This document shows, in pieces, positions 1-10,030 of a stretch of 64,000 nucleotides of DNA; within the stretch, counting starts at the first letter, position 1; every line of letters starts with the position of its first letter. The notes under the pieces were generated by a model. That model worked only from the letters and a program-made list of their open reading frames with translations, had not been told where the DNA came from and made no database searches. Source of the DNA: Xanthomonas sacchari (GTDB lineage Bacteria; Pseudomonadota; Gammaproteobacteria; Xanthomonadales; Xanthomonadaceae). The stretch spans positions 2,728,001 to 2,792,000 of the forward strand of contig NZ_CP132343.1 in assembly GCF_040529065.1 (NCBI RefSeq), in the 5' to 3' direction. A program made the translations under genes and the position numbers.

Positions 1-3000
1 CAGACCAGCCACGACCGGATCGTGTGCCGGCTGGCGGGCCAGTGCGGCATCGTCGTCCACGGCCACGATTGCCACGGCCCTCTCGTCGCCGCCGAGAGCA
101 CGCACCGTGTCGACCAACCGCGCCTGCGTCAGCAGCGCCACCGGCTCGGCATCGGCCAGCATGTAGGCCAGCCGCTCGGCCGGATACGCCGGATCCAGCG
201 GCACGTAGGCACCGCCGGCCTTGAGGATCGCCAGGATCCCCACCACCATCTCCACGCTGCGCGGCAGGCAGATCGCCACGCGCGTATCCGGTTGCACGCC
301 CAGTGCGATCAGGCGGTGCGCCAGCTGGTTGGCACGGGCGTTCAATGCACCGTAGCTCAGCTGCTGGTCCCCGCACTCCAGGGCCAGCGCCTGCGGCTGC
401 CGCGATGCCTGCGCCTGGAACAAGGCATGGATCGGCGTGTTCTGCGGAACATCCATCCGCGTCGCGTTGAACGTGTGCAATACCTGCTCGCGTTCCTCCG
501 GCGATAACAACGGCAGGCGCGAGACGGCTTGCGTGTCGTCACTCACCATCGCCGCCAGCAGCGTCTGCCACTGGCCCAGCAACCGCTCCATGCGCGCCGG
601 CTCGAACAGGTCGGCCGCATACACCAGCCCACCGACGAGCCCATCCGGCGTCTCGCTCAGCGCCAGCGACAGGTCGAACTGCGCGCTCGGCGTGCCCGTC
701 TCCAATGCAGCCAGACGCAGGCCGGGCAGCTGCAACGCCCCCTCGCCGGGGGTGTTGTTCAAGCTCAGCATCGCCTGGAACACCGGGCTGTGACTCAGGC
801 TGCGCACCGGCTGCACCGCTTCGACCACCTGCTCGAACGGCAGATCCTGGTGCGCATAGGCGCCCAGCAGCCTGGCACGCACCTGCGCCAACAGCGCCGC
901 CACACTCGGGTCGCCGTCCAGGTCCACGCGCAGGGCCAGGGTGTTGGCGAAGAAGCCGATCAACGGCTCGATCTCGGCGCGTTGCCGGTTCGCCACCGGG
1001 CTGCCGATCACCACCTGGTGCTGGCCGCTCAGCCGCCCCAGCAGCGCCGACCAACTGGCCAGCAGCGTCATGAACAGCGTGGCGCCGTGGCGCTGCGACA
1101 GCTGCTGCAGTTGGGTACTGAGCGCCTGCGGTACCCGCACCGCCACGCGGGCGCCCCGGTAGCGTTGCACCGCCGGCCGCGGGTGGTCGGTCGGCAGCTC
1201 CAGCAGTGCCGGTGCATCACGCAACTGGTCCTTCCAGAACCCCCGTTGTTCGTCCAGCACAGTCCCCTGCAACCAGCGCCGCTGCCAGGCCGCATAGTCC
1301 GCATACTGCACCGGCAGTGCCGGCAAGGGATCGGCCGCGCCGGTCAGGAAGGCGGCATACAGCGCGCTGACCTCACCCACCAGTACCCCGATCGACCAGC
1401 CATCGGAGACGATATGGTGCTGGGTCACCAGCAGAACGTGTTCCTTTTCGGCGAGAACCAGCAAGCGGCCACGCACCAGCGGGCCCTGCGCCAGGTCGAA
1501 CGGCGCGCCGGCCTCGGCCAGGCGCAGTTCTGCGACCGCCGCCTCCTGCTCGGCCCCCTGCAGATGGCGCAGGTCGTGCTCGATCAACTGGAAGCCGCTA
1601 TCTGCCGGTGCGATCACCTGTCGCGGTTCGCCCTCCACGCTGGCGAAGGTGGTGCGCAGGCTCTCGTGCCGCGCCACCACGCGGTCCAGGCTGCACTGCA
1701 GCGCGGTGCGGTCCAGCATACCGCTCAGCCGCAGCGCGGCCGGGATGTGATAGGCCGCGCCCGCAGCATGATCGAGTTGATCCAGGAACCACAGCCGCTG
1801 CTGCGCCCACGACAGCGGCAACGTCCCCTCCCCCCGCTCCACCGGCTCGATCGCCTCCTGCGTCGTGGCGCCGGCAGCGGCCACGCGTGCGGCCAAGGCG
1901 GCCAGCATTGGGTGGGCGAAGACCTCACGCAATGCCAGTTCCACCCCCAGCGTCGCACGCACCCGGGTCACCAGGCGCACCGCCAGCAACGAGTGCCCGC
2001 CCAGCTCGAAGAAGTGGTCCTGCCGCCCGACCCGCTCCAGGTTCAACAGCGCCTGCCACAACGCTGCGAGCACCTGCTCCACCTCCCCCTGCGGCGCTTC
2101 GTACTGCCGGCTGGCCACGGCCGCTTGGTCCGGCGCCGGCAATGCCTGACGATCCAGCTTGCCGTTGGGCGTCAGCGGCAAGCTCTCCAGCATCACGAAC
2201 GCGCTTGGCACCATGTACTCGGGCAAGGCCTGCGATAGCGCATCACGCAGCGACGCCACCGCCAACGCATTGCCGGCGTCGGGCACCACATAGGCCACCA
2301 GCCGCTTGTCGCCCGGCACATCCTCGCGTGCGAGCACCACTGCCTCGCGTACGCTCGCGCACGCCGCCAGCCGCGCCTCGATCTCCCCCAGCTCGATGCG
2401 GAACCCGCGCACCTTCACCTGGAAATCGTTACGCCCCAGATACTCGATGTTGCCGTCCGGCCGCCAGCGCCCCAGATCGCCGGTGCGGTACATGCGGGCA
2501 TCGCGATCGGACGCAAACGGATCGGCCAGGAACCGCTCGGCCGTCAGCTCCGGGCGGTTCAAGTAGCCGCGGGCCACACCGGCACCGCCGATGTACAGCT
2601 CGCCGATCACCCCGATCGGTACCGGCTGACCCTGCGCATCCAGCACGTACACCTGCGTATTGGCGATCGGCTTGCCGATATGGCCAACGAACCCGGTCTC
2701 CCGCGTCATCGTCGTCCAGGTCGAGTAGGTCGTTGTCTCCGAAGGACCGTACAGGTTCGCCACCACCTGCGCCTGGCTTGTCGCAAACACCCGCTCCACC
2801 AGCGCTCGCTTCAGCGGCTCGCCGGCCAGGTTCACCGTCGTCACCGAGGCCGGCAGGTCCGCGCCGTCCAGCACCGCGGCCATCGCCGAAGGCACCGTGT
2901 TGACCAGCGTCGTCCCGTCCAGGGCCTGCCCCGCCGACACCAGGTCCGCAACCAGCCGCACGCTGCGGCCGCTGCTCAGCGGCACGAACAGCTCGAACAC

Positions 3001-5037
3001 GGCCAGGTCGAAATTGATCGACGTCGACAACAGCGTCGTGGCCAACTGCTCGGCACTGAAGCTGGCCTGCGCCCAGGCCACCAGGTTGACGGCGTTGGCA
3101 TGCGCGAGCATCACCCCCTTGGGCCGACCGGTGGAGCCGGAGGTGTAGATCACGTAGGCCAGATGCCGCACACTCAGACCGGCCACGACCGGATCGTATA
3201 CCGGCTGGAGGGCCAATGTGGCATCGTCCACGGCCACCCGGGCCACGCCCGCCGTTGGATCCAGGTGCTGGACCTTCTCGGCCAGCGCGGCCTGCGTCAG
3301 CAGCGCCACCGGCTCGGCATCGGCCAGCATGTAGGCCAGCCGCTCGGCCGGATACGCCGGATCCAGCGGCACGTAGGCACCGCCGGCCTTGAGGATCGCC
3401 AGGATCCCCACCACCATCTCCACGCTGCGCGGCAGGCAGATCGCCACGCGCGTATCCGGTTGCACGCCCAGTGCGATCAGGCGGTGCGCCAGCTGGTTGG
3501 CACGGGCGTTCAATGCACCGTAGCTCAGCTGCTGGTCCCCGCACTCCAGGGCCAGCGCCTGCGGCTGCCGCGATGCCTGCGCCTGGAACAAGGCGTGGAT
3601 CGGCATGTCCTGCGGAACATCCATCCGCGTCGCGTTGAACGTGTGCAATACCTGCTCGCGTTCGTCCGGCGATAACAACGGCAGGCGCGAGACGGCTTGC
3701 GTATCGTCGGCCACCATCCCCTGCAGGAGAATCAGCCAGGCCTTGCCAAGACGCTCCACCGTCTGCTGTTCGAACACACCATGGTCGAACTTGAATGCGC
3801 ATCGGATGCCCTGCTCCAACTCGATCACCTCAAGCAAGAGCGGAATGCCATGGTTTGCACCGCTGCGGCATGCGGAATAGGCACTGAGGCCGACGCCGCC
3901 CCATGCGACCAGCTCCCGACCATGCGTACCGTCCCACAGGCGACGCAGGCCGCCGCCGTGTCTGGCGTTCTGGAACACGAACATGGTCTGGTAGAACGGA
4001 TGCTGGCCTGTGCTCCGCGCAGGTTGCAGTTCCTCGACCAGCGAAGCGAAGGGGTACTCCTGATTCTTCATGCCACGCAGCGCGGTCGTGCGCACCATGC
4101 GCAATACGTCCGCCAGGCTCGCAGCGCTCTGGAATACGGCACGCATCACCACCGGATTGACGAAATCGCCGACCACTGCGTCCCATTCCGACTGGGTGCG
4201 TCCCGGCATCGGCGATCCGACCGAAATATCGTCCTGACCACCGTGGCGATGCAACAGAATCATGTAGGCGGACAGGAGCGTGGTGTACAACGAGCCCCCG
4301 TGGCGCCGCCCAAGTGCGTGCAGGTCGAGCGCCAGCGATGGCGGAATCGTCAACGCGACCTCACCGAACCGGCCCGACATCTGTGACGTCGACCGATCCG
4401 CTGGCAACGGCAAATTCTGCGCAGCACCCCGCAACGCTGCATGCCAATAGTCCCGCTGCGCTTTCGCCTGGCCACTCTGCAACCATTGCGCCTGCCAACG
4501 AACATAGTCCTCGTAGCCGACCTCGGCTTCCGCCTGATCGGCCACGATCTTCCCGCCGAGCAACGTGCCCAGCTCATCCAGCAAGCGCCAATAGGACCAA
4601 CCATCGACCGCAATGTGATCGAACGCCAGCATCAGGATCTGCGTGTCGTCGTCGCGCCGATACAGCCCCGCCCGAATCGGGGGGCACTGAAAAAGATCAA
4701 AGGGCTCGATGGCATCGTTGCGCACGCGACGCAACAGCGCCTCAGGAGAGAAGGCACAGGTATCGTCGAGGATCAGTGGCACGTCCGCGCACGCGGATAC
4801 GGACTGTTCGACTTCGTCGCCGTTATCCCGAAAACGGAAACGCAACATCGGGTGGCGCTGGACAAGCGCCTGTAGCGCAGACAACAAGCTGTCCGCCGCT
4901 AACGTGCCATGTATGACGGCCGCGAACGCATTGTTATGTTCACCACGGGCATCGGGTGCCAGGCGGTACAGGAACCAACGGCTGCGTTGTGCGGCCGACA
5001 GCGGCATCCATAGGCCAGCCTGAGCATCCAGCTTCAT
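1..5037 (-). CDS. Nonribosomal peptide synthetase, C-A-T-C-A(partial); 3' part beyond window
   Basis: This gene assembles a peptide from amino acids activated as adenylates. The reading frame is open from an ATG at 5037 to the left edge (1679 codons, no stop). Visible order: a starter-like C domain (about 1-430, motif PLSAAQRSRW near the start, DHIAVDG at 140-146, so the first His of HHxxxDG is Asp but the catalytic second His is kept); A domain (about 450-950, YTSGSTGRPKG near 630); T domain with GGHS Ser1016; second C domain with intact HHIVSDG at 1207; and the N-terminal part of a second A domain that stops just before its TSGSTG motif. The first A domain's pocket residues read by eye as D-L-F-N-N-A-L-T-Y-(K), a code I recall for alanine; this is inference. 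No epimerase domain lies before C2. The ATG overlaps the ACP stop (ATGA), so it is translationally coupled and probably receives an acyl chain from that ACP. Confidence 0.95.
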   Translation of the reverse strand, partial: MKLDAQAGLWMPLSAAQRSRWFLYRLAPDARGEHNNAFAAVIHGTLAADSLLSALQALVQRHPMLRFRFRDNGDEVEQSVSACADVPLILDDTCAFSPEALLRRVRNDAIEPFDLFQCPPIRAGLYRRDDDTQILMLAFDHIAVDGWSYWRLLDELGTLLGGKIVADQAEAEVGYEDYVRWQAQWLQSGQAKAQRDYWHAALRGAAQNLPLPADRSTSQMSGRFGEVALTIPPSLALDLHALGRRHGGSLYTTLLSAYMILLHRHGGQDDISVGSPMPGRTQSEWDAVVGDFVNPVVMRAVFQSAASLADVLRMVRTTALRGMKNQEYPFASLVEELQPARSTGQHPFYQTMFVFQNARHGGGLRRLWDGTHGRELVAWGGVGLSAYSACRSGANHGIPLLLEVIELEQGIRCAFKFDHGVFEQQTVERLGKAWLILLQGMVADDTQAVSRLPLLSPDEREQVLHTFNATRMDVPQDMPIHALFQAQASRQPQALALECGDQQLSYGALNARANQLAHRLIALGVQPDTRVAICLPRSVEMVVGILAILKAGGAYVPLDPAYPAERLAYMLADAEPVALLTQAALAEKVQHLDPTAGVARVAVDDATLALQPVYDPVVAGLSVRHLAYVIYTSGSTGRPKGVMLAHANAVNLVAWAQASFSAEQLATTLLSTSINFDLAVFELFVPLSSGRSVRLVADLVSAGQALDGTTLVNTVPSAMAAVLDGADLPASVTTVNLAGEPLKRALVERVFATSQAQVVANLYGPSETTTYSTWTTMTRETGFVGHIGKPIANTQVYVLDAQGQPVPIGVIGELYIGGAGVARGYLNRPELTAERFLADPFASDRDARMYRTGDLGRWRPDGNIEYLGRNDFQVKVRGFRIELGEIEARLAACASVREAVVLAREDVPGDKRLVAYVVPDAGNALAVASLRDALSQALPEYMVPSAFVMLESLPLTPNGKLDRQALPAPDQAAVASRQYEAPQGEVEQVLAALWQALLNLERVGRQDHFFELGGHSLLAVRLVTRVRATLGVELALREVFAHPMLAALAARVAAAGATTQEAIEPVERGEGTLPLSWAQQRLWFLDQLDHAAGAAYHIPAALRLSGMLDRTALQCSLDRVVARHESLRTTFASVEGEPRQVIAPADSGFQLIEHDLRHLQGAEQEAAVAELRLAEAGAPFDLAQGPLVRGRLLVLAEKEHVLLVTQHHIVSDGWSIGVLVGEVSALYAAFLTGAADPLPALPVQYADYAAWQRRWLQGTVLDEQRGFWKDQLRDAPALLELPTDHPRPAVQRYRGARVAVRVPQALSTQLQQLSQRHGATLFMTLLASWSALLGRLSGQHQVVIGSPVANRQRAEIEPLIGFFANTLALRVDLDGDPSVAALLAQVRARLLGAYAHQDLPFEQVVEAVQPVRSLSHSPVFQAMLSLNNTPGEGALQLPGLRLAALETGTPSAQFDLSLALSETPDGLVGGLVYAADLFEPARMERLLGQWQTLLAAMVSDDTQAVSRLPLLSPEEREQVLHTFNATRMDVPQNTPIHALFQAQASRQPQALALECGDQQLSYGALNARANQLAHRLIALGVQPDTRVAICLPRSVEMVVGILAILKAGGAYVPLDPAYPAERLAYMLADAEPVALLTQARLVDTVRALGGDERAVAIVAVDDDAALARQPAHDPVVAGL
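123..539. repeat. Intragenic NRPS repeat, copy 1 (near-identical to 3291-3707)
   Basis: About 417 bp that match 3291-3707 with five differences by direct comparison. The two copies are 3168 bp apart, exactly one C-A-T module (1056 codons). They cover the C-to-A linker and the N-terminal part of the A domain. Sequence on both sides diverges sharply, as expected for recent gene conversion or module recombination. Confidence 0.9.
3291..3707. repeat. Intragenic NRPS repeat, copy 2 (near-identical to 123-539)
   Basis: Second copy of the 417-bp segment. It encodes the linker from C1 into the first A domain, up to about the residues YMLADAEPVALLTQ. Identity is at the nucleotide level, including third codon positions, so it is not only protein conservation. 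Confidence 0.9.
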
Positions 5038-5318
5038 GCATCGATCCTTCGTTGGTGATCCATACGCGAGGGCGTGGCATCAAGCGCGCCAAACCGCGAA
5101 TCCAGGAACTGCGCGAGTGCGTGGATGCTGGGATGATCGAACAGCCATTCGAGATCGACCTCGACGCCGAGCGCATCCTCGAGCTTGCGCGTCAGGCGCA
5201 GGCCGATCAAGGAATCCACGCCCTGCTCGGCGAAGGTCTGGGTCACCGAGATCTGCGCCGCATCGACCTCCAGCAGTTCCGACAATGCCTGTTTCAGCCA
5301 CAGCTCGCGCGCGCTCAT
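5034..5318 (-). CDS. Free-standing acyl carrier protein
   Basis: A 94-residue carrier protein with the phosphopantetheine site GVDSL (Ser36), preceded by a four-helix-type acidic sequence. It should carry a fatty acyl group made by the ligase encoded just upstream and offer it to the starter C domain of the NRPS. A good Shine-Dalgarno (GAGGAG) lies 9 nt before the ATG at 5318. Its stop overlaps the NRPS start. The position between a fatty acyl-AMP ligase and an NRPS is the usual arrangement for lipopeptide initiation; the acyl chain length cannot be read from sequence. Confidence 0.9.
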   Translation of the reverse strand: MSARELWLKQALSELLEVDAAQISVTQTFAEQGVDSLIGLRLTRKLEDALGVEVDLEWLFDHPSIHALAQFLDSRFGALDATPSRMDHQRRIDA

Positions 5319-5435
5319 CGATCACAGCTCCTCAGCCTTGAGAAAAACCGCCAACGCCACCCATCAACGTGACAACAGCAACTCCTTGAGACGCACTTGC
5401 ATGGTCGAGCGGCAAACGGCAGATCGATGATCGAC

Positions 5436-7181
5436 TCAATGCACCGCAGCGCGCACCAGATCACCTGACAGGTAGTCCATCCGACACTGCGCCCGTCGCA
5501 CCTTGCCGCTGGACGTGCGTGGCAACGCGCCGGGCTTGATCAGCACGATATCCGCGACTGGCAGTCCGTATTCGGCATTAACCGAGGCACGCATCGACCC
5601 AAGCACCCCGGGCCAGTCGGGATGGCGCCGCAACCACTCACGTTTGAGCTCGAACACCACAACCAATCGCTCGCCATGCTGATCGCTGACGGCGAAGGCG
5701 GCACCTCCGGCCTGGCGCAAGGCTTCATGGCTTTGCTCGCACCTGTCCTCGATATCCTGCGGTGCGTACTTCCTGCCATTGACGATGATCAGGTCCTTGA
5801 TCCGTCCGGTCACGTACAACTGACCATCCAGAATGAAGCCAAGATCGCCGGTACGCAGATGCCCAGGGCCGACTCCATCGATCTGCGCATGGAACACGCG
5901 CTGGCTCAGTTCAGGGCGCATCCAGTAGCCATGGGCCACGCTGCGCCCCCGGACCCAGATCTCGCCGCTCTCACCGGCGGCAACCCGGGAGGACGTGTCC
6001 GGGTCAACGATCTCTACGTGGGTGTCCCCGCGGGCAGCGCCGCAGCCAACGACATCCACTCCAGCGTACGCGTGCGTCGCCGGCACAACGCCAACGTCGA
6101 CCCCGGTGATGAACAGCGTCGACTCCGCCATGCCATAACAAGGATAGAACGCCTCCGCACACAAACCGTGGGCGGCGAAGCGCTGCATGAATCGCGCGAT
6201 GACGGAGGCGCGAATCGGCTCCGCACCGCAGAACGCGACACGCCAGGAAGACAGATCGATATCCGCGATCGCCTCGTCCTTGACCGCGCGAGACGCCAGG
6301 TCGTACATGAAGTTCGGACCGCCACTGACCGTCATGCGGAACTCTGAAATGACACGCAGCCAGCGCTCCGGATACTGCACGAATTCCGTAGGCGACAAGA
6401 AGCCGGCCGAGCAGCCGGAGTACATGAATTGCAAAACGCCCCCGACCAGTCCCATGTCGTGAAACAACGGAAGCGCAGTAAATAACCTGGAATGCCCTGT
6501 GATTTGCATCCCTTCTTGAATCGAGGCGCAATTGTCTACGAGATTTCCATGGGTCACGACCACGCCCTTTGGATCTCCCGTCGAACCGGAGGTGTATTGA
6601 AGAAACGCCGGCGTCGACGCATCCACCCGCCCCGGCGTCCATGGGGCCACGAGCATGCTATCGGCGCACGCGTCCGCGTGCTCGCGCATATCGATCCTCA
6701 ACAATGCCCCGGCCCCCGATACCAATTCCGCCTGCATGAACTCGGCGGAATCGAAGATCATCGCATGCGCGCCGGCATCGTGGACGATGATTTGTAGACG
6801 ATTTTGAGAAATCTGTCGGCGCGGCGGGGACGCAGGCACGGCGATCACCCCCGCCAGCAGGCACGCGTAGAATGCGACGACGAAATGCTGCTGCGATTTG
6901 CATACCAACAGGGCACGCTGCTGCTCGAGGCCCAATGCCTGTAGCTGCTGCGCCAATGCTGCCGCGCGCCGCCACAACGCCGCAAACGTCATGACCTCAT
7001 GCTCCAGCGCGGGACCTCGAAAAAAACGACAGGCGACGTCGTCGGGGGTGACAACGGCGCGCTGCGCCATGATCTCGGGAAAGCTCTGCAAAACCACCCC
7101 CTCCTTGAGAAAGTCCAGATTCCCTGACACGCAGACGGCCGTATCGATGGCCGCCAGCGTCTGTACGCTGATCAGCGGCAT
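5436..7181 (-). CDS. Fatty acyl-AMP ligase (FAAL) for lipopeptide initiation
   Basis: Activates a fatty acid as acyl-AMP and transfers it to the ACP phosphopantetheine, not to CoA. Seen: QYTSGSTGDPKG near residue 200, LPLFHDMGLVGG, GGPNFMYDLA, FCGAEPIR and PCYGMAEST near 350, and a C-terminal GRxKD segment (TGRIKDLIIVNGRKY). The FHDMGL and GGPNFMYD segments are typical of FAALs. I start at the ATG at 7181 (MPLISVQTL, 581 aa); TTG at 7238 or GTG at 7226 are alternatives and no start has a strong ribosome site. The ACP follows 117 nt downstream. Divergent from the acylase gene, with about 380 bp between them. Confidence 0.93.
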   Translation of the reverse strand: MPLISVQTLAAIDTAVCVSGNLDFLKEGVVLQSFPEIMAQRAVVTPDDVACRFFRGPALEHEVMTFAALWRRAAALAQQLQALGLEQQRALLVCKSQQHFVVAFYACLLAGVIAVPASPPRRQISQNRLQIIVHDAGAHAMIFDSAEFMQAELVSGAGALLRIDMREHADACADSMLVAPWTPGRVDASTPAFLQYTSGSTGDPKGVVVTHGNLVDNCASIQEGMQITGHSRLFTALPLFHDMGLVGGVLQFMYSGCSAGFLSPTEFVQYPERWLRVISEFRMTVSGGPNFMYDLASRAVKDEAIADIDLSSWRVAFCGAEPIRASVIARFMQRFAAHGLCAEAFYPCYGMAESTLFITGVDVGVVPATHAYAGVDVVGCGAARGDTHVEIVDPDTSSRVAAGESGEIWVRGRSVAHGYWMRPELSQRVFHAQIDGVGPGHLRTGDLGFILDGQLYVTGRIKDLIIVNGRKYAPQDIEDRCEQSHEALRQAGGAAFAVSDQHGERLVVVFELKREWLRRHPDWPGVLGSMRASVNAEYGLPVADIVLIKPGALPRTSSGKVRRAQCRMDYLSGDLVRAAVH

Positions 7182-7562
7182 TGCAAATGGCTGAACGATG
7201 TTTCCCCTCGTGGCGGCCCGCAGCACATCAGAGGCCAACCGTCCCTGCGATTTACTTTTCCACCGATATCTTGCTTCGTCAAGCCTGCTGCGTGTATATA
7301 ACCGCGACGGAACTACAGGGACGAACCGGAAGATGACACGCTCTGCATGTTGCTCTTCGAGATGGAATTCACACTTGACGTCCCATCCTGATGAGCGCGG
7401 ACGCGCCGTCCCATTGATGGCTCATGCGCCAGACGCATTTGGTGCTCGCTCCCGGGCGTTGTGCAAAGAATCGGGACATATCCCGAACGACATGCCGCCT
7501 GGCGGGCTGCAGACCGATCAAAGGGCAGCACGCCGGCACGCGCCATCGAACCGCAGCGCGTG
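7182..7562. promoter_or_regulatory. Divergent intergenic region between the FAAL operon and the acylase gene
   Basis: About 380 bp without a credible gene. It must hold the promoters of both arms of the lipopeptide locus. It contains an AT-rich TATATAACC stretch near 7295-7305 that could supply a -10 on either strand. I see no Fur-box-like sequence and no clear inverted repeat. Confidence 0.45.
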
Positions 7563-9989
7563 ATGCCGCGGATATCGTTTCCTCTGGCGACGCGCCTGGT
7601 GGCGCTTGTCGTGCTGCCGTTGCTACTCGGTGCGGCATGGCTGTTCGTCTCCTTGCGGGCAAGCCTCCCCCCCGAGGGCGAGCTTCGTCTCACGCGCGGG
7701 GTCTCCGCACCGGTGACGATCACGCGTGACACCAACGGTGTGCCGCACATCCGTGCAGCAAGCGACATGGATGCGTTCTTCGCCGTGGGCTACACGCATG
7801 CGCAGGATCGACTGTGGCAACTGGAACTGCAGCGCCGCATGGCGCGCGGACGCCTGAGTGAGATCTTCGGCAAGGAGAGCATCGAGACAGATGTCTGGTT
7901 CCGCACGCTCGGGTTGTATGAATCGGCCCGGTCGGCATGGCCCGCACTCAGCCCGGAAGCGCAGCGATCTCTGACGGCCTACTCCGCCGGCGTCAATGCA
8001 TGGATCGCGGAAAGGCACCCGCTACCTGCGGAGTTCCGCATGCTAGGCATTGCCCCCGAGCGGTGGACCGAACTGGACTCGCTGGCCTGGATCAAGGTGT
8101 TCGCGCTTGACCTCGGCGGAAACTTTCGCCGCGAAATCGATCGCTACATTGCCAGCCAGGCATTGACGAGCGGACAACTGGCGGCGTTTTTCCCCTCCTA
8201 CCCCGCGGATGCGCCGACCACGGCGACGGCGTCGAGCGATCCGCAGCGCCTTGCGGCGCTCGCCACGTTCCAACATCACCTGGAAAGCGCGTACGCGCTC
8301 GGCGGGCGCAACGTCGGCAGCAACGCCTGGGTCGTTGCTGGTCGGCACACGAAGGATGGCATGGCCCTGCTTGCCAACGATCCACATCTGGGACTGCAGA
8401 TCCCGTCGCTCTGGTATGCGATCAGCGTCGACGCGCCGACCTACAAGGTGTCGGGCATGAGCCTGGTCGGGTTGCCGGTGGCCGTGCTGGGAAGAAACGC
8501 GCATATCGCATGGGGTGGTACCAACATGATGGCCGATGCGCAGGATCTGTTCTTCGAAAGGTCCGACCAGTCCGGGGAACGCTACGAAGTGGATGGCGGA
8601 TGGCAGCCCTTCCGTACGCGCACTGAGACGCTGCATGTTCGCGCAGACTTCCCGCAGCAACTGCGCAAACAGTATGCGCCAGTGACCTTCAAAGTACGCC
8701 AGACGCGGCATGGCCCTGTCATCAGTGACTACTATGGGGTGTTCGATCAGCCAGTGGCACTGCGCTGGACCGCGCTCGACCCGGGCGACTCCAGCTACGA
8801 AGCGTTCTTCCGGCTCAATTACGCCACAGACTGGGCAAGCTTCAAGGCGGCGCTCGCGCACCACGTCGCGCCTGCGATGAATCTCCTCTATATCGATCGC
8901 GACGGCAACATCGGCTACCTGGGCGCAGGGCGCATTCCGATCCGCAAGCAAGGCCAAGGAACGCTGCCCTCCCCCGGCTGGGACAGCGCAAACGACTGGT
9001 CCGGACAGGTACCTGCCGCCGCTTGGCCACAGAGCTACAATCCGCCGGCCGGCTACATCGTCAACGCGAACAACAAGGTCACATCCGACGACTACCCCTA
9101 TCTGATCTCCTACGACTGGGCGTCTCCTGCACGCGCGCGCCGAATCGAGCAATTGTTGCGGCAACGCATCGACACCGGACAGAAGTTGACGGTCGGCGAC
9201 ATGCAACACATCCAGGCCGACACCGTCGACCTGGAGGCCAGCGAACTGATGGGCGAACTCAGGCACCGGTTGCCGCGGGGAGAGCACGGCGCCCAGGCAG
9301 CCGAGTACTTGGCGTCCTGGAACGGCGACATGCGCGGGGACAGCCAGGCTGCCGCCATCTTCACCGTCTGGATGCGGCATTTCCGCCAGCGCGTCTTCAG
9401 CCCGGCGCTGCGCGGATCCTGGAACACCCCACAGGCCTCGAAGATTCTGCGCAACCTGCAGGACGACGTTTCATTGGCCTACATACACGAGATGCTGCAT
9501 CGCAAGGATGGCCTGTGGTGCAACGAGAGCACCGCGCCCGGCCGCGAAACCTGCGACGACCAGCTCTCCGCCGCGCAGAACAGCGCTCTCTGGGAGCTGC
9601 ACAAGCTGAAGGGCGACTGGAGCATGTCCAGTTGGCACTGGAGCGGCATCCAGCAAACGGTCTACACCCACCTCCCCTTCAGCCAGTCCAAGCCGCTCCG
9701 CAAGGTGTTCGAGCGCCGCATCGAGAATGGAGGCTCGGAGAACACGATCAATGTGGCTGGCGCGAGCTTCGCCGGCGCCGAAGGCTACCTGCAGAAGTTC
9801 GGGGCAGGATTCAGACAGATCATCGCCTTGCGCGGTCAACACACCGAGCATTACTACATGAACTCGACGGGCCAGTCCGGGAACGTGCTAAGCCCGCACT
9901 ACGACGATATGGTCAAGCCGTTTCGCGACGTGCGCTACTACACATTGGACAGCAGCTTCGACAAGAAGCGAGCTGCCGTCGCGCCCTGA
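7563..9989 (+). CDS. Membrane-anchored penicillin-amidase-family acylase (peptidase S45), PvdQ-like role
   Basis: An Ntn-hydrolase that is made as a precursor and cleaves itself before a catalytic Ser. Seen: an N-terminal hydrophobic segment (residues about 6-30, LVALVVLPLLLGAAW) that would anchor it facing the periplasm; the family pattern TRDTNGVPHIRA; the autocleavage site NVG/SNAWVV with Ser253 as the new N-terminus of the beta chain; and DPHLGLQIPSLWY just after. Length 808 aa is normal for the family. Start is the ATG at 7563. In pyoverdine synthesis the S45-type acylase PvdQ removes the fatty acid after export; a similar job on this lipopeptide is inferred from the neighbours. An ABC exporter gene follows after 41 nt. 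Confidence 0.92.
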   Translation: MPRISFPLATRLVALVVLPLLLGAAWLFVSLRASLPPEGELRLTRGVSAPVTITRDTNGVPHIRAASDMDAFFAVGYTHAQDRLWQLELQRRMARGRLSEIFGKESIETDVWFRTLGLYESARSAWPALSPEAQRSLTAYSAGVNAWIAERHPLPAEFRMLGIAPERWTELDSLAWIKVFALDLGGNFRREIDRYIASQALTSGQLAAFFPSYPADAPTTATASSDPQRLAALATFQHHLESAYALGGRNVGSNAWVVAGRHTKDGMALLANDPHLGLQIPSLWYAISVDAPTYKVSGMSLVGLPVAVLGRNAHIAWGGTNMMADAQDLFFERSDQSGERYEVDGGWQPFRTRTETLHVRADFPQQLRKQYAPVTFKVRQTRHGPVISDYYGVFDQPVALRWTALDPGDSSYEAFFRLNYATDWASFKAALAHHVAPAMNLLYIDRDGNIGYLGAGRIPIRKQGQGTLPSPGWDSANDWSGQVPAAAWPQSYNPPAGYIVNANNKVTSDDYPYLISYDWASPARARRIEQLLRQRIDTGQKLTVGDMQHIQADTVDLEASELMGELRHRLPRGEHGAQAAEYLASWNGDMRGDSQAAAIFTVWMRHFRQRVFSPALRGSWNTPQASKILRNLQDDVSLAYIHEMLHRKDGLWCNESTAPGRETCDDQLSAAQNSALWELHKLKGDWSMSSWHWSGIQQTVYTHLPFSQSKPLRKVFERRIENGGSENTINVAGASFAGAEGYLQKFGAGFRQIIALRGQHTEHYYMNSTGQSGNVLSPHYDDMVKPFRDVRYYTLDSSFDKKRAAVAP

Positions 9990-10030
9990 TCTGGTAAGCC
10001 ACGACGTCGTTTGCCCCGAGGAACCCCGAG

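Noticed and set aside
529-2238. 569-codon plus-strand open frame inside the NRPS region
   Set aside because: Antisense to conserved C, A and T domains; Gln/Arg/His-rich chance frame of GC-rich DNA.
7198-7562. Possible 121-aa gene in the FAAL/acylase gap
   Set aside because: No motif, atypical composition, and it would overlap the divergent promoters.
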